DNA of 64,000 nt from Streptomyces sp. NRRL F-6676 (GCF_000725625.1 NZ_JOHS01000024.1:22369-86368), one strand, 5' to 3'. Numbered from the stretch's first letter, positions 1-10,489 are shown. Notes: generated from the letters alone by a model not told the origin. Made by a program: numbers and translations.

Positions 1-2557
1 GGCCGTCCGAGGACGCCGCCGCCTGTTGGCGTTCGGGCGGGACCTCGCCGTACAGCGTGGTGCGGGGTCTGGCCGGCCGGCCGGCCGTCTCGGCGACGGC
101 GATCAGGTCGCGTACGGACTTGTAGGAGCCGTAGGAGGAGCCCGCCATGCGGGAGATGGTCTCCTCCATCAGCGTGCCGCCCAGGTCGTTGGCGCCGGAG
201 CGGAGCATCTCGGCGGCGCCCTCCGTGCCCAGCTTCACCCAGCTGGTCTGGATGTGGGAAATGTGGGGGTGCAGGAGGAGCCGGGCCATCGCCGTGACCG
301 CGCGGTTGTCGCGGTTGGTCGGGCCGGGGCGGGCGATGCCGGCCAGGTACACCGGGGCGTTGGTGTGGATGAACGGCAGGGTGACGAACTCCGTGAACCC
401 GCCGGTGCGTTGCTGGATGCCCGCGAGGGTGCGGAGGTGGCCGAGCCAGTGCCGGGGCTGGTCGACGTGGCCGTACATCATCGTGGACGAGGACCGGATG
501 CCGAGTTCGTGGGCCGTTTCGACGACCTCGATCCACGTCGCCGCGGGGAGCTTGCCCTTGGTGAGGATCCAGCGGACCTCGTCGTCGAGGATCTCGGCGG
601 CCGTGCCGGGGATGGAGTCCAGGCCGGCCTCCTTCGCGGCGGTCAGCCACTCGCGGATCGAAAGCCCGGTGCGGGTCGCGCCGTTGACGACCTCCATCGG
701 GGAGAAGGCGTGCACATGCATGCCGGGGACGCGTTCCTTGACCGCCCGCGCGATGTCGAAGTACGCCGTGCCGGGCAGGTCGGGGTGGATGCCGCCCTGC
801 ATGCAGACCTCCACCGCGCCCACGTCCCACGCCTGTTGCGCGCGGTCGGCGACCTGGTCCAGGGAGAGGGTGTAGGCGTCGGCGTCGGTGCGGCGCTGGG
901 CGAAGGCGCAGAACCGGCAGCCGGTGTAGCAGACGTTGGTGAAGTTGATGTTGCGGGTGACGATGTAGGTGACGTCGTCGCCGACGGCCGCCCGGCGCAC
1001 GTCGTCCGCGATACGGGTGAGGGCGTCCAGGGCCGGGCCGTCGGCGTGGAGCAGGGCGAGGGCCTCGTCGTCGGTGAGTTTCGTCGGGTCGTCGGCGGCC
1101 GTGGCGAGCGCGGCGCGGACATCGGTGTCGAGGCGTTCGGGTGCCATGCCGGGGACGGCGGCCTCGCGCAGGGCGCCCCAGTCGCCGTAGACCTCGTCGA
1201 AGTCGTCGCGGCGGTCGGCGGTGCGGCCCTCGGTGTCGATGGTGCGGTGCAGGTCGGTGCGGCCGGTGGCGGTGAAGGCCTCCTCGGGTTCCTGCCAGGG
1301 CAGGCCGCGCGGGAGGGCGTCCGCCAGGGCGAGCCCGGTCTCCGGGTCGGCGAGGGCCGCCACGTGCGGGCGCAGCCGGGGGTCGAGCCAGGGCTCGCCG
1401 CGGCGCACGAACTCCGGGTAGACGCACAGGCGTTCCCGCAGCGTGAACCCGGCGCCGGCGGAACGCTCGCGCAGCAGATCGATCTGCGGCCAGGGGCGTT
1501 CGGGGTTGACGTGGTCGATGGTGAGCGGCGAGACCCCGCCCCAGTCGTCGATCCCGGCGGCGATCAGCCGCTCGTACTCGTCGTCGACGAGGTTGGGCGG
1601 CGCCTGGAGGCAGGCGGCCGGCCCCATGATGTGCCGCGCCACCGCCACCGTCGCCACGAGTTCGTCCAGTTCCGCGTCGGGCATCCCGCGCATCGCGGTG
1701 TCGGGCTTGGCGCGGAAGTTCTGGATGATCAGTTCCTGGATCGAGTGGTACGCGCGGGAGACGCGGCGCAGCGCGAACAGCGACTCGGCGCGCTCCTCGT
1801 ACGTCTCCCCGATGCCGATGAGCAGCCCGGAGGTGAACGGCACGGAGGAGCGGCCGGCGTCCTCCAGGACCCGCAGCCGGACGGCGGGCTCCTTGTCCGG
1901 GGAGCCGTGGTGGGGGCCGCCGGGCTCGGACCACAGGCGGGTGGCGGTGGTCTCCAGCATCATGCCCATGCTGGGCGCGACGGGCTTGAGCCGCTGGAAG
2001 TCCGTCCAGCTCAGGACGCCCGGGTTGAGGTGGGGCAGCAGCCCCGTCTCCTCCAGGATGCGGATGGAGATGGCGCGGACGTAGGCGATCGTGTCGTCGT
2101 AGCCGTGCGCGTCGAGCCACTCGCGGGCCTCGGGCCAGCGGTCCTCGGGCTTGTCGCCGAGGGTGATCAGGGCTTCCTTGCAGCCGGCGGCGGCGCCCTT
2201 GCGGGCGATGTCGAGGACCTCGTCCGGCGACATGAACATCCCGTGCCCGGCGCGGCGGAGCTTGCCGGGGACGGTGACGAAGGTGCAGTAGTGGCACTTG
2301 TCCCGGCAGAGCCGGGTGAGGGGGACGAAAACGCTTCTGGAGTACGTGATGACCCCGGGCCGGCCGGCCGCCTCCAGCCCCGCGTCCCGCACGCGCCCGG
2401 CGGAGGCGACGAGATCGTCGAGCGCCGCGCCACGCGCCCGCAGCAGCACGGCGGCCTCGGCGACGTCGAGCGCGACGCCGTCCCGGGCGCGCCTGAGCGC
2501 GCGACGCATGGAGTTCTCGCTGGGGTACCCGGTCCCGAAGGTCGCGGAAGTCGTCAT
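1..2557 (-). CDS. fbiC: FO synthase, bifunctional CofG/CofH (partial at window edge)
   Basis: Makes 7,8-didemethyl-8-hydroxy-5-deazariboflavin (FO), the chromophore of cofactor F420, from tyrosine and a pyrimidine precursor. Two radical-SAM halves are visible. The N-terminal CofG half carries CRDKCHYC (C84, C88, C91). The C-terminal CofH half carries CYTGCRFC near residue 541. The reading frame is open to base 1 without a stop, giving about 852 codons. Actinobacterial FbiC is about 860 residues, so only a few C-terminal residues lie outside the window. ATG at 2557 is the first start that keeps the N-terminal part intact. It is divergent from a deazaflavin-dependent nitroreductase-family gene, which fits F420 metabolism. 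In S. coelicolor the equivalent gene flanks the afsR region. Confidence 0.95.
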   Translation of the reverse strand, partial: MTTSATFGTGYPSENSMRRALRRARDGVALDVAEAAVLLRARGAALDDLVASAGRVRDAGLEAAGRPGVITYSRSVFVPLTRLCRDKCHYCTFVTVPGKLRRAGHGMFMSPDEVLDIARKGAAAGCKEALITLGDKPEDRWPEAREWLDAHGYDDTIAYVRAISIRILEETGLLPHLNPGVLSWTDFQRLKPVAPSMGMMLETTATRLWSEPGGPHHGSPDKEPAVRLRVLEDAGRSSVPFTSGLLIGIGETYEERAESLFALRRVSRAYHSIQELIIQNFRAKPDTAMRGMPDAELDELVATVAVARHIMGPAACLQAPPNLVDDEYERLIAAGIDDWGGVSPLTIDHVNPERPWPQIDLLRERSAGAGFTLRERLCVYPEFVRRGEPWLDPRLRPHVAALADPETGLALADALPRGLPWQEPEEAFTATGRTDLHRTIDTEGRTADRRDDFDEVYGDWGALREAAVPGMAPERLDTDVRAALATAADDPTKLTDDEALALLHADGPALDALTRIADDVRRAAVGDDVTYIVTRNINFTNVCYTGCRFCAFAQRRTDADAYTLSLDQVADRAQQAWDVGAVEVCMQGGIHPDLPGTAYFDIARAVKERVPGMHVHAFSPMEVVNGATRTGLSIREWLTAAKEAGLDSIPGTAAEILDDEVRWILTKGKLPAATWIEVVETAHELGIRSSSTMMYGHVDQPRHWLGHLRTLAGIQQRTGGFTEFVTLPFIHTNAPVYLAGIARPGPTNRDNRAVTAMARLLLHPHISHIQTSWVKLGTEGAAEMLRSGANDLGGTLMEETISRMAGSSYGSYKSVRDLIAVAETAGRPARPRTTLYGEVPPERQQAAASSDG

Positions 2558-2713
2558 CCTTCGAGGATACGTAGGCGGTGATCAGGGGGAACGGGGGCGG
2601 CGGGGCGAGTGGGCGGGCGGAGTGCGCGGGTCATCGTACGAGTGACCGGGGAATGCGTAGGGTGGCCGTACGGTCCCGTCCGCGTCCGCCGCCCCGAAGG
2701 AGCCGTAAGGATC

Positions 2714-3109
2714 ATGACCCGTGACGTCGATCTCCGTTTCCGTCTCACCACCGCCTTCCAGCGGTACGTCGCCAATCCGCTGACGCGGCGGATGCCGGGT
2801 CAGGTGCTGCTGGAGACCACCGGAAGGGTGTCCGGGCTGCCCCGGCGCACACCGGTCGGGGGGCGGCGGGTGGGGGACGCGTTCTGGCTGGTGTCGGAGT
2901 TCGGGGAGCGCGCGCAGTACGTGCGGAACATCCTCGCCGACCCCCGGGTCCGGGTACGTCTGCGCGGGCGCTGGCACACCGGGACCGCGCACCCGCTGCC
3001 CGACGACGACCCCGTCGCCCGGCTGCGCACGCTGCCCCGGGGCAACAGCGGCGTCGTCCGGGCGCTGGGGACGAACCTGCTGACCGTGCGGGTGGATCTG
3101 GACGGCTGA
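2714..3109 (+). CDS. nitroreductase/deazaflavin-dependent (Ddn-like) family protein
   Basis: 131-residue single-domain protein of the DUF385/Ddn split-beta-barrel family, many of whose members use F420H2 or bind F420. Visible family features are PGQVLLETTGRVSGLPRRTP (residues about 26-45), the WLVSEFG strand and the QYVRNILADPRVRVRLRG segment. ATG at 2714 was chosen because it follows a purine-rich AAGGATC and removes a non-conserved upstream extension in the same frame. It diverges from fbiC, which makes the F420 precursor, so a redox role with F420 is a reasonable inference. The substrate cannot be told from sequence. A possible -10 (TAGGGT, 2658-2663) lies upstream, without a convincing -35. 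Confidence 0.85.
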   Translation: MTRDVDLRFRLTTAFQRYVANPLTRRMPGQVLLETTGRVSGLPRRTPVGGRRVGDAFWLVSEFGERAQYVRNILADPRVRVRLRGRWHTGTAHPLPDDDPVARLRTLPRGNSGVVRALGTNLLTVRVDLDG

Positions 3110-3139
3110 CCGGCCTCACACGGGCTCGCCGCAGAGGGC

Positions 3140-3646
3140 TCAGTCGCCCGTCGTGCCGTCCAGCATCTCGCGCAGGATGTCCAGGTGGCCGTTGTGGCGG
3201 GCCGTCTCCTCCGTGAGGTGGAGGAGGATCCAGCGCAGGTCGACGTGGAGGCCGTCGCGGACGGGGCGCCGGGCCCGGTTGCCCAGGGCGTTGCGGACCA
3301 CCAGATCGCGGTACCGGGCGCTCTGTTCCGCGTACTCGTCGAGCAACTGCGGCAGCGGGAAGTCGACGGCGATCCGCATCTCGCGGTCGGGGTCCTCCTC
3401 CGTCCAGGGGCCCTTGTCCTCCTCGCCGAGGAAGACCACCTGGAACCAGTAGTACTCGACCCAGCGGAGATGGTTGATCACCCCGCTCATGGTCATCAGC
3501 GGCGAGCCGGGCAGCAGTGCCTTGCGCGCGTGCTCCGCGGAGACCCCCTGGCACTTCACACGGGCCGTGTCGCGGGCGTAGTCGAGGAACGTGGTGAGCT
3601 GGGTGCGCTCGTCCCACGCGGGAGGCGTGTCGTCGATTCTGGTCAT
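3140..3646 (-). CDS. DinB/DUF664 family protein
   Basis: 168-residue four-helix-bundle protein of the DinB/DUF664 superfamily, related to mycothiol-dependent enzymes. The N-terminal half has the conserved HLRWVEYYWFQVVF helix and the C-terminal half has LTEETARHNGHLDILRE. The histidines in these helices are the usual divalent-metal ligands of the fold. ATG at 3646 gives the normal family length; longer in-frame extensions run into the divergent afsR promoter. It is convergent with the Ddn-like gene across a 30-bp gap and divergent from afsR. Thiol transfer using mycothiol is an inference from the family only. Confidence 0.85.
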   Translation of the reverse strand: MTRIDDTPPAWDERTQLTTFLDYARDTARVKCQGVSAEHARKALLPGSPLMTMSGVINHLRWVEYYWFQVVFLGEEDKGPWTEEDPDREMRIAVDFPLPQLLDEYAEQSARYRDLVVRNALGNRARRPVRDGLHVDLRWILLHLTEETARHNGHLDILREMLDGTTGD

Positions 3647-3896
3647 CGCGCGAAGGGTCCCCGATCCCCGGGCCCGCTGTCGAGGCATTTCCCGGCCCGG
3701 GCGGGACAGCCGTCCCCCACTCGGGCCCCACGGGCTCCATTTCCACGTGCGAACGTGTGGGGAGCGTGTGCGGGTTCGGTGGTATGCCGTACGGCCGCCT
3801 GTGATCGCGGTCTCGCACGGCTGACGCATTCGCCAAGGACAGGGCAGACTTGCCTCGTTGACATGATGTCGGTGGCGCAGGGGGGCGGAGGCGGCG

Positions 3897-6848
3897 ATGG
3901 ACGGTGGACCGCGGGTGCCGGAGCAGGGGCGGGCCGAGCAGACGGCGGCGCTGCGCTTCGGCGTGCTCGGCCCGGTGCGTGCCTGGCGCGGCGGCGAACC
4001 GCTGCCCACCGGCTCGCCCCAGCAGCGCGCCCAGCTCGCCGCGCTGCTGCTGCGCGAGGGCCGCACGGCGACCGCGTCCGAACTGATCGACGCCCTGTGG
4101 GGCGACGAACCGCCCTCCCGCGCCCTGGCCACCATCCGCACCTACGCCTCCCGGCTGCGCAAGACGCTCGGCTCCGGGGTGCTGCACAGCGAGTCCGGCG
4201 GCTACGCGCTCAGGCTGTCCGAGGGCGACGAGCTGGACCTGCTGCGCGCCCAGGAACTCGTCGCCGACGCCGAGAAGGCCCGTTCCTCCGGTGATCTGGC
4301 CCGGGCCCGCGCGCTGCTCGACGAGGCGCTGGCCCTGTGGGACGGCGAATCGCTCGCGCACGTCCCGGGCCCGTACGCCGAGACCCAGCGCACCCGCCTG
4401 GAGGAGTGGCGGCTGCAACACCTGGAGTCCCGGCTCGACATGGACCTGGAGCAGGGCCGCCACGGCGAGGCCGTCTCCGAGCTCACCGCGCTGACCGCCA
4501 CCCACCCGCTGCGCGAACGGCTGCGCGAACTGCTGATGCTGGCGCTGTACCGCAGCGGCCGGCAGGCCGAGGCCCTCGCGGTCTACGCCGACACCCGCCG
4601 CCTCCTCGCGGAGGAGCTCGGCGTCGACCCCCGCCCGGACCTCAGCGAGCTCCAGCAGCGCATCCTGCGCGCCGACCCCGCCCTCGCCGAGCCCCCCGCG
4701 CCCGCCCAGGAACCGGCCGCCGCCCCCGTACGGCCCGCCCAGCTCCCGGCCACCGTGCCGGACTTCACCGGCCGCGCGTCCTTCGTCAACGAGCTCGGCG
4801 ACGTCCTCGCCTCCGCCGAGGGCAACGGCCGGGTGATGGCCGTCTCGGCGCTGGCCGGCATCGGCGGCGTCGGCAAGACCACCCTCGCCGTGCACGTGGC
4901 GCACCAGGCGCGTGCCGCGTTCCCCGACGGCCAGCTCTACGTCGACCTCCAGGGCGCCGGACCCCGCGCCGCCGAACCGGAGACCGTCCTCGGCTCCTTC
5001 CTGCGCGCGCTCGGCACCGCCGACTCCGCGATCCCCGACTCCCTCGACGAGCGGTCGGCCCTGTACCGCTCGCTGCTGGACGGCCGCCGCGTCCTCGTCC
5101 TCCTGGACAACGCCCGTGACGCCGCCCAGGTCCGCCCGCTGCTGCCCGGCACCGAGGGCTGCGCGGCGCTGATCACCTCCCGCATCCGCATGGTCGACCT
5201 GGCCGGGGCGCACCTGGTCGACCTGGACGTGATGTCCCCCGAGGAGGCGCTCCAGCTCTTCACCCGGATCGTCGGCGAGGAGCGGGCGGCCGGCGAGCGG
5301 CAGGCCGCGCTCGACGTCGTCGCCGCCTGCGGCTTCCTGCCGCTCGCCATCCGCATCGCCGCCTCCCGGCTGGCCGCCCGCCGCACCTGGACGGTGTCGG
5401 TGCTGGCCGCCAAGCTCGCCGACGAGCGCCGCCGGCTGGACGAGCTGCGCGCCGGCGACCTCGCCGTCAAGGCCACCTTCGAACTCGGCTACGGCGCCCT
5501 GGAGCCCGCCCAGGCGCGCGCGTTCCGGCTGCTCGGCCTGGCCGACGGCCCCGACCTCTCGCTCGCCGCCGCGGCCGCCGTACTGGACCTGCCGGCCGAC
5601 GAGACGGAGGACCTGCTGGAGTCCCTCGTCGACATGTCCCTGCTGGAATCGGCCGCGCCCGGCCGCTACCGCTACCACGACCTCGTCCGGCTCTACGCGC
5701 GTTCCTGCGCCGAACGCGACGAGAGCGCCCCCGGCGAGCGGGAGGAGGCGCTGTCCCGGCTGCTCGACTTCTACCTGGCCACGGTCGCGGGCGTGTACGC
5801 CATCGAGCGGCCCGGCGACCGGCTCGTGGACCACCTGGAGCGGGCCGCCTATCCGGGGCTGACCTTCTCCGACCGGCACGCCGCGCAGGACTGGCTGTAC
5901 GCGGAGGCCGTCTGCCTGCTGGCCTGTGTACGGCAGTCCGCCCGCCCCGGCACCCTGCGCCGCGCCGCCGACGTGCTGTGGGCGGCGGTCGACCTGGCCG
6001 AGTCGGGCGCCAACTCCCGCGAGTACAAGGCGGTCGCGGCACTGCTGCGGGACGTCGCCGAGGAGACCCGGGACGCGCGCACCCAGGCGCGGGCGCTGAC
6101 CGCGCTGGCGTTCGTCCACCACATCTCCGGCAGCCGCTTCGACGTGGCGGTGGAGGAGGCCCGGCGGGCCACCGAACTGGCCGGGGCCGCCGGGGACCCG
6201 CTCACCGGCTGCTGGTCGTCGAACATCAGCGGCGTCGTCGCGCTCTACCAGAACCGCCACGACGAGGGCGAGGAGCACTTCACCCGCGCCATCGAGAGCT
6301 TCCGCGCGCTCGGCGACCGGCCCGGCGAGGCGAGCGCCCTGTGCAACCTCTCCCGCATCCACCTGGCCACCGGCCGCACCGGCAGCGCGGTCGCGCTGGC
6401 CCGCCAGGGCACGGCGATGTACGACGACATGGGGCACGCCCTCAAGGGCGCCAACGGCCGCTACGCGCTGGGCCTCGCGCTCACCGCGAGCGGCAAGCTG
6501 GTGGAGGCGACCGACTGCCTCCAGCAGGCGCTGCTCGTCTTCCGGGACTCCCGGCAGCGGCTGTGGGAGGGCATGACCCTCTTCCGGCTCGCCGAACTCG
6601 ACCTCACCGCGCGCCGCCCCGCGCAGGCGGCGTCCAACGCCGAGATGGCGCTGACGCTGCTGCGCGGCATCGGCGGCGACTGGCGACGCGGCAACGTCCT
6701 GACCGCCCTCGGACGCGCGCTGCACGGCATAGGGCAGCACGGCCGCGCCGAGGTCTGCTGGCGCGAGGCGCTGGACCTGTTCGAGGCGCTGGGCGCACCG
6801 GAGGCGGACGAGGTGCGGACGCTGCTGAACCCGGCGTCGGTCGCGTGA
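3897..6848 (+). CDS. afsR: global regulator AfsR (SARP-NB-ARC-TPR)
   Basis: 983-residue pleiotropic activator of secondary metabolism; S. coelicolor AfsR is 993 residues. Domains in order are an OmpR/SARP-type winged helix (about 15-110), the bacterial transcriptional activation domain (about 115-265), an NB-ARC ATPase with P-loop GIGGVGKT (321-328) and the LVLLDNARD Walker B-like strand (about 400), and a C-terminal TPR array (about 600-983). ATG at 3897 follows GGCGGAGGCGGCG, a good ribosome binding site. In the known pathway AfsK phosphorylates AfsR, which then binds and activates the afsS promoter. All three genes are present here (afsS 7089, afsK 10489), so the circuit appears complete. 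The product is cytoplasmic and DNA-binding. Confidence 0.97.
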   Translation: MDGGPRVPEQGRAEQTAALRFGVLGPVRAWRGGEPLPTGSPQQRAQLAALLLREGRTATASELIDALWGDEPPSRALATIRTYASRLRKTLGSGVLHSESGGYALRLSEGDELDLLRAQELVADAEKARSSGDLARARALLDEALALWDGESLAHVPGPYAETQRTRLEEWRLQHLESRLDMDLEQGRHGEAVSELTALTATHPLRERLRELLMLALYRSGRQAEALAVYADTRRLLAEELGVDPRPDLSELQQRILRADPALAEPPAPAQEPAAAPVRPAQLPATVPDFTGRASFVNELGDVLASAEGNGRVMAVSALAGIGGVGKTTLAVHVAHQARAAFPDGQLYVDLQGAGPRAAEPETVLGSFLRALGTADSAIPDSLDERSALYRSLLDGRRVLVLLDNARDAAQVRPLLPGTEGCAALITSRIRMVDLAGAHLVDLDVMSPEEALQLFTRIVGEERAAGERQAALDVVAACGFLPLAIRIAASRLAARRTWTVSVLAAKLADERRRLDELRAGDLAVKATFELGYGALEPAQARAFRLLGLADGPDLSLAAAAAVLDLPADETEDLLESLVDMSLLESAAPGRYRYHDLVRLYARSCAERDESAPGEREEALSRLLDFYLATVAGVYAIERPGDRLVDHLERAAYPGLTFSDRHAAQDWLYAEAVCLLACVRQSARPGTLRRAADVLWAAVDLAESGANSREYKAVAALLRDVAEETRDARTQARALTALAFVHHISGSRFDVAVEEARRATELAGAAGDPLTGCWSSNISGVVALYQNRHDEGEEHFTRAIESFRALGDRPGEASALCNLSRIHLATGRTGSAVALARQGTAMYDDMGHALKGANGRYALGLALTASGKLVEATDCLQQALLVFRDSRQRLWEGMTLFRLAELDLTARRPAQAASNAEMALTLLRGIGGDWRRGNVLTALGRALHGIGQHGRAEVCWREALDLFEALGAPEADEVRTLLNPASVA

Positions 6849-6888
6849 GCGGGGCGTTCGCCGGGCCGGGTCGGGGCCGGCGGCGGAC

Positions 6889-6933
6889 GTTCATCGTTCG
6901 TTTATCGCCGTACGGCACTCTCGACATGTCGAG
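6889..6933 (+). promoter_or_regulatory. SARP/PhoP-type direct repeat and palindrome upstream of afsS
   Basis: GTTCATCG (6889-6896) and GTTTATCG (6900-6907) are direct repeats with an 11-bp period, one helical turn. That is the arrangement bound by AfsR and, competitively, PhoP at the afsS promoter in S. coelicolor. Thirteen bases further on is a perfect 14-bp palindrome, CTCGACATGTCGAG (6920-6933), with no assigned partner. The repeats are directly visible; protein binding is inferred from the known orthologous promoter. Confidence 0.75.
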
Positions 6934-7088
6934 CCGTCGCGTCGGGGGGCAGGCGGACCGGCGAGTGGCCGGGTACTCATGGTGAACCGGCCAGGCGGGA
7001 GCCGTCCGGCAGTCCACGGGGGAGTTGCCGGGCGGATCCCGCCCTCCACCGCACAGTTGTTCCGCAACATTCAGGGGAGGAACTCGAG

Positions 7089-7280
7089 ATGAGCGACGAG
7101 AACACCACGGACAACGTCCACGCCACCGGCGAGCCGGTCGCCGAGCCGCAGGGCAACGTGCACGCGACGGGCGAGCCCGTGGCCGCGAAGAACGTCCACG
7201 CCACGATCGAGCCGGCGAAGCTCGGCGACACCGGCGAGGCGTCGACGGACAACGTCCACGCCACGGACGAGCCGGTCTGA
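7089..7280 (+). CDS. afsS: AfsS, small repeat protein activating antibiotic production
   Basis: 63 residues, the length known for S. coelicolor AfsS. It lies directly downstream of afsR and the SARP-type site. The protein is almost wholly built from four copies of NVHAT-x-EP, starting at residues 9, 23, 35 and 55. It has no predicted membrane segment and no cysteine. The start ATG follows AGGGGAGGAACTCGAG, a strong ribosome binding site. Genetically AfsS acts downstream of AfsR to raise expression of pathway-specific activators; its biochemical mechanism is not established. Identification rests on position, length and repeat architecture together. Confidence 0.93.
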   Translation: MSDENTTDNVHATGEPVAEPQGNVHATGEPVAAKNVHATIEPAKLGDTGEASTDNVHATDEPV

Positions 7281-7385
7281 CCGAACCTCTCCCGCACGGG
7301 GGAAACCGGCCGCGGCACCGCTTGGGGGAGCACGCCGCGGCCGGGCGCAACCGGGTCCCGCACGGGGAGGGACCCACACGGGGAT

Positions 7386-7417
7386 CGGCCCCGGCGTCTG
7401 GGGAGACGCCGGGGCCG
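7386..7417. terminator. strong hairpin terminator between afsS and the convergent gene
   Basis: Perfect 14-bp inverted repeat (arms 7386-7399 and 7404-7417, left arm CGGCCCCGGCGTCT) around a GGGG loop. It sits between afsS and the oppositely oriented gene ending at 7441, so it can act for both. It has no T-tract, as usual for Streptomyces. Confidence 0.8.
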
Positions 7418-7440
7418 AGGTGTGTCCGCGGGACGGTGGG

Positions 7441-8001
7441 TCAGGAGGCTTCCGGGGCCCGCGGTGCGGGGTCGCACTCCTCGATCTCGGCGGCGAAGGA
7501 GTCGTCGCTGGGTCTCACCTTCGCGGTGACCGTGCCGTTGGCCGGCACCTCGACGTCCTTGCGCACGGTGTCGAGTTCGTAGGTCAGGTCGGCCTTGAAG
7601 ACGACGGTGACGGTGAACGTGCCCTTCGTACCGTTGGGGTTGGTCACCCGGACCTTGGTGTACGGCCTGCTCGTGGTCGCGCAGTCGACCAGTTCCACGG
7701 TGGCGTCGTCGAGAGAGGACGCCGTGCTGCTGCCGCTGCCGTCGCCGTAGTAGTCGTCGTCGTTGTCGTCGTACGGATCCCGGTCCCGGTACCCGCCGGA
7801 ACTGCCGCCGTACGAGTCGTCGTCGCTGTCGTCGTCGCTGCCGTGGTAGCTGTCGTGATCCTGACTGGAACTACTGCAACCGCCGCCACCGCTTCCACCG
7901 TGCCCGTGCCCACCGTGCCCCCGGCTCGAGAACCCGGTCAGGGCGAGGACGACGAGCGCCAAGACAGCGGCAAGCCTGAGTGTGGTCCCCCGTATACGCA
8001 T
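7441..8001 (-). CDS. putative secreted Ser/Gly/Asp-rich protein
   Basis: 186 residues. An N-terminal signal peptide (RIRGTTLRLAAVLALVVLAL, then small residues near 22-25) has no lipobox cysteine at the expected place. A low-complexity region follows, first His/Gly (GHGGHGHGG) and then Ser/Asp/Tyr (about 33-90). A short beta-rich domain ends the protein (about 95-186) with VRVTNPNGTKGTFTVTVVF and two Cys; this resembles small extracellular Ig-like domains. It lies between afsS and afsK, where S. coelicolor also has a small secreted-protein gene. Function is unknown. The upstream region carries a copy of a dispersed repeat (8022-8052). Confidence 0.75.
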   Translation of the reverse strand: MRIRGTTLRLAAVLALVVLALTGFSSRGHGGHGHGGSGGGGCSSSSQDHDSYHGSDDDSDDDSYGGSSGGYRDRDPYDDNDDDYYGDGSGSSTASSLDDATVELVDCATTSRPYTKVRVTNPNGTKGTFTVTVVFKADLTYELDTVRKDVEVPANGTVTAKVRPSDDSFAAEIEECDPAPRAPEAS

Positions 8002-8021
8002 ACGACCACCCTAGGTGCCTT

Positions 8022-8052
8022 TAAGGGGCGCGGGGAACTGCGCGACAAGCCA
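8022..8052. repeat. copy of a dispersed 'GGGGCGCGGGGAACTGCGCG' repeat
   Basis: TAAGGGGCGCGGGGAACTGC, continuing GCGACAAGCC, is the core of a palindromic intergenic repeat. It recurs at about 31000 (reverse), 31100, 46674 and, diverged, 33738-33827. Here it sits directly upstream of the secreted-protein gene. It is non-coding and its function is unknown. Confidence 0.7.
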
Positions 8053-8119
8053 CGACGGCCCCGCACCCGCGCTGTCAGGCGCACCCCCACCCCACTAGGC
8101 GCCCAAAGCCGACGGCACG

Positions 8120-10489
8120 TCACGCCGTACGCGCAGTACCGGTCCCCTTCTCCGCGTCGAGCGCGTACACGCACCGGTCCTTGCTGCACGCGTAGACCAC
8201 CCCGTCCCGCACCACCGGCGACCCCGTGATCTCCCCGCCCGTCGCCAGCTTCCACCGCAGCCGGCCGTCGTCGGCCTTGAGCGTGTACAGCAGGTGGTCC
8301 GTGGAGCCGAAGTGGATGCGGCCCTCCGCGACCACCGGCGCGCCCACGACGTCGCCGCCCGCCTGGAACCGCCACTTCGGCGTGCCGGTCACCGCGTCCA
8401 GCGTGTAGAGCCCCTTGCCGCTGCCGACGTGCACATGCCCGCCGGCCACCAGCACGGGCTCGATCGAGGCCCGCGCCTCCGTGGCGATCCGCCAGCGGTC
8501 ACGGCCGTCGGTGGCGTCGAGGGCGTAGACCGTGCCGAGGTAGTCGGCGAGGTAGACGCCGCCGCCGGTGACCGCCGGGCCGGGGACGAACATCGGCGGG
8601 CACAGGAAGACGGCGGGCGCCTCGAAGTGCCAGCGCACATGCCCGCCGGCCACGTCGAGGGCCATCACCCGCGTGCCGGCCGAGACGTAGACGAAGCCGT
8701 CCGGGGCGTGGGTGAGCCGTACCGGCACTCCCCCGCAGGACGCGGCGTCGCCGATCGGGTACGACCAGCGCTCCTCGCCCGTACGGGCCTCGAGCGCGCG
8801 CAGCCGGGCGTCCTTCCAGACGTACACCGTGCCGTCGTGCACGGCGGGGCCCGCCTCGGGGGCCTCGAAGTCGGTCTGGGCGCCGGTCAGTTCCCACAGC
8901 TTCTGCCCGGTGGACGCCTCCCAGGCCTGGACGCCGCCGCCGCGCGTGCCGGTGACGACCGTGCCGCGGTCGGCCTGGAGCGAGTAGACCCAGGCGTCGG
9001 TGGAGACCCGCCACAGGTCGCCGCCCTCGCGGGCGTCGAGCGCGACGAGCGTCGGCCCGTCGGAGGCGTGGATACGGCCGTCGGCGACCGTCATCGACCA
9101 GGCGACGTCGCGCGTCTTGAAGCGGCGGCGGCCGGTGGCGACGTCGAGCGCGTGCACCTCGAAGGAGGTGACGTAGACGAGGTCGCCGGCGACGGAGGGG
9201 GTGCCCCACACGTCGTTGGACATGCGGAAGCGCCACGGCCGCCAGCCGGCGGGCGCGGCCTCCGGCGGGGCGGGCGGAGCGGCCGTCGGGGCCGGGTCGG
9301 CGCCGTTGACGCCGGGGCGCGGCTTGGACCAGCTGGCGGTGAGCGCGGACTCGGGCGGCAGCGGCTTGATCGCGGTGGCCCGCATGTCGACGACGCGGGG
9401 GCCGGGCCCGATCGGCACCGGGACGCCCGCGAGCCGCACCGGACCGGTGTCGGGCGCACCGCCGGGGCCGGGGCCGGGGGCGGTCGCCGGCAGCGGCACG
9501 GGCGCCGGGTCGTGGGAGGGCGGGGGCGGCACCACGGGGGCGGCCGGTCCGCCGCCGCGCGGGGCGGGCGGTGCCGGGGGCCGTACGGTCGTCCGTCCGC
9601 CGCGCCGGGTCTCTATCAGGCCGACGGCCGACTCCGGGAGCCACGCCGAGGCCGTACCGCTGTCGTCGGTGCCGGCGCCGAACAGGTGGGGCGCGAGCTG
9701 GGCCTGGAGGTCGGCGGGGTTGGGGCGGGCGGTGGGCTCCATCCGCATGCAGGACTCGATGAGCGGGCGCAGCTCGTCGGGGAGCCCGGACAGGTCCGGG
9801 CCCTCGCGCAGCAGCATGAAGACCGTCTCGACCGGGTTGGCGCCGTGGAAGGGCGGATGGCCGGTGGCGGCGAAGACCAGCATCGAGCCGAGCGAGAAGA
9901 CGTCGCTCGCGCCGGTGACGCTGCGGGAGTCCTTGGCCTGCTCGGGCGACATGTAGGCGGGGGTGCCGACGGCGACGTTCGTCATCGTCAAACGGGTGTT
10001 CGAAACGCCGGAGGCGATGCCGAAGTCGATCACCCGGGGGCCGTCCTCGACGACGAGGACGTTCGACGGCTTCAGGTCGCGGTGGACCAGTCCGGCGCCG
10101 TGGATCGACTGGAGCGCCTCGGCGACACCGGCGGCCAGCCAGCGCACCGCCTGGGCGGGCAGCGGCCCGCAGTCGTTCACTATCTCCTCGAGCGAGGGCG
10201 CCGGCACGTAGGCGGTGGCCAGCCAGGGCACCGCGGCGCGCGGGTCGGCGTCGACCACGGCGGCCGTGTAGAAGCCGGAGACCGCGCGGGCCGCCTCCAC
10301 CTCGCGCGTGAACCGCACCCGGAACAGCTGGTCCTCGGCCAGCTCCGTGCGCACCGTCTTGATCGCCACGCGCCGCCCGGACGCCGAGCGCGCGAGATAG
10401 ACCAGCCCCATGCCGCCCGCGCCCAGCCGCCCGAGTACCTCGAACGGCCCGATACGCCGCGGATCGTGCTGCGTCAGCTGATCCACCAC
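8120..10489 (-). CDS. afsK: Ser/Thr protein kinase AfsK
   Basis: 789 residues. The N-terminal kinase domain shows the glycine loop GRLGAGGMG (20-28), Lys44, HRDLKPSN (136-143), DFG (155-157) and [11 protein letters not shown] Pro-rich linker (about 340-440) leads to a C-terminal beta-propeller of PQQ-like repeats (about 470-780). No transmembrane helix is evident, as in S. coelicolor AfsK, which associates loosely with membrane. I chose GTG at 10489, which follows GGGAGGTGGCAGGCAA. Counted from it, the activation-loop threonine falls exactly at Thr168, the autophosphorylation site known for AfsK. AfsK phosphorylates AfsR and also polarity proteins. The stop lies just before the downstream repeat. 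Confidence 0.95.
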   Translation of the reverse strand: MVDQLTQHDPRRIGPFEVLGRLGAGGMGLVYLARSASGRRVAIKTVRTELAEDQLFRVRFTREVEAARAVSGFYTAAVVDADPRAAVPWLATAYVPAPSLEEIVNDCGPLPAQAVRWLAAGVAEALQSIHGAGLVHRDLKPSNVLVVEDGPRVIDFGIASGVSNTRLTMTNVAVGTPAYMSPEQAKDSRSVTGASDVFSLGSMLVFAATGHPPFHGANPVETVFMLLREGPDLSGLPDELRPLIESCMRMEPTARPNPADLQAQLAPHLFGAGTDDSGTASAWLPESAVGLIETRRGGRTTVRPPAPPAPRGGGPAAPVVPPPPSHDPAPVPLPATAPGPGPGGAPDTGPVRLAGVPVPIGPGPRVVDMRATAIKPLPPESALTASWSKPRPGVNGADPAPTAAPPAPPEAAPAGWRPWRFRMSNDVWGTPSVAGDLVYVTSFEVHALDVATGRRRFKTRDVAWSMTVADGRIHASDGPTLVALDAREGGDLWRVSTDAWVYSLQADRGTVVTGTRGGGVQAWEASTGQKLWELTGAQTDFEAPEAGPAVHDGTVYVWKDARLRALEARTGEERWSYPIGDAASCGGVPVRLTHAPDGFVYVSAGTRVMALDVAGGHVRWHFEAPAVFLCPPMFVPGPAVTGGGVYLADYLGTVYALDATDGRDRWRIATEARASIEPVLVAGGHVHVGSGKGLYTLDAVTGTPKWRFQAGGDVVGAPVVAEGRIHFGSTDHLLYTLKADDGRLRWKLATGGEITGSPVVRDGVVYACSKDRCVYALDAEKGTGTARTA

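Noticed and set aside
2745..6740. 1331-codon open frame on the minus strand opposite afsR, and similar long frames opposite afsK (8294-10684) and fbiC (26-2581)
   Set aside because: They are antisense shadows of strongly supported genes; the translations are Arg/Gly/Val-rich low complexity without domains, as expected opposite GC3-biased coding DNA.
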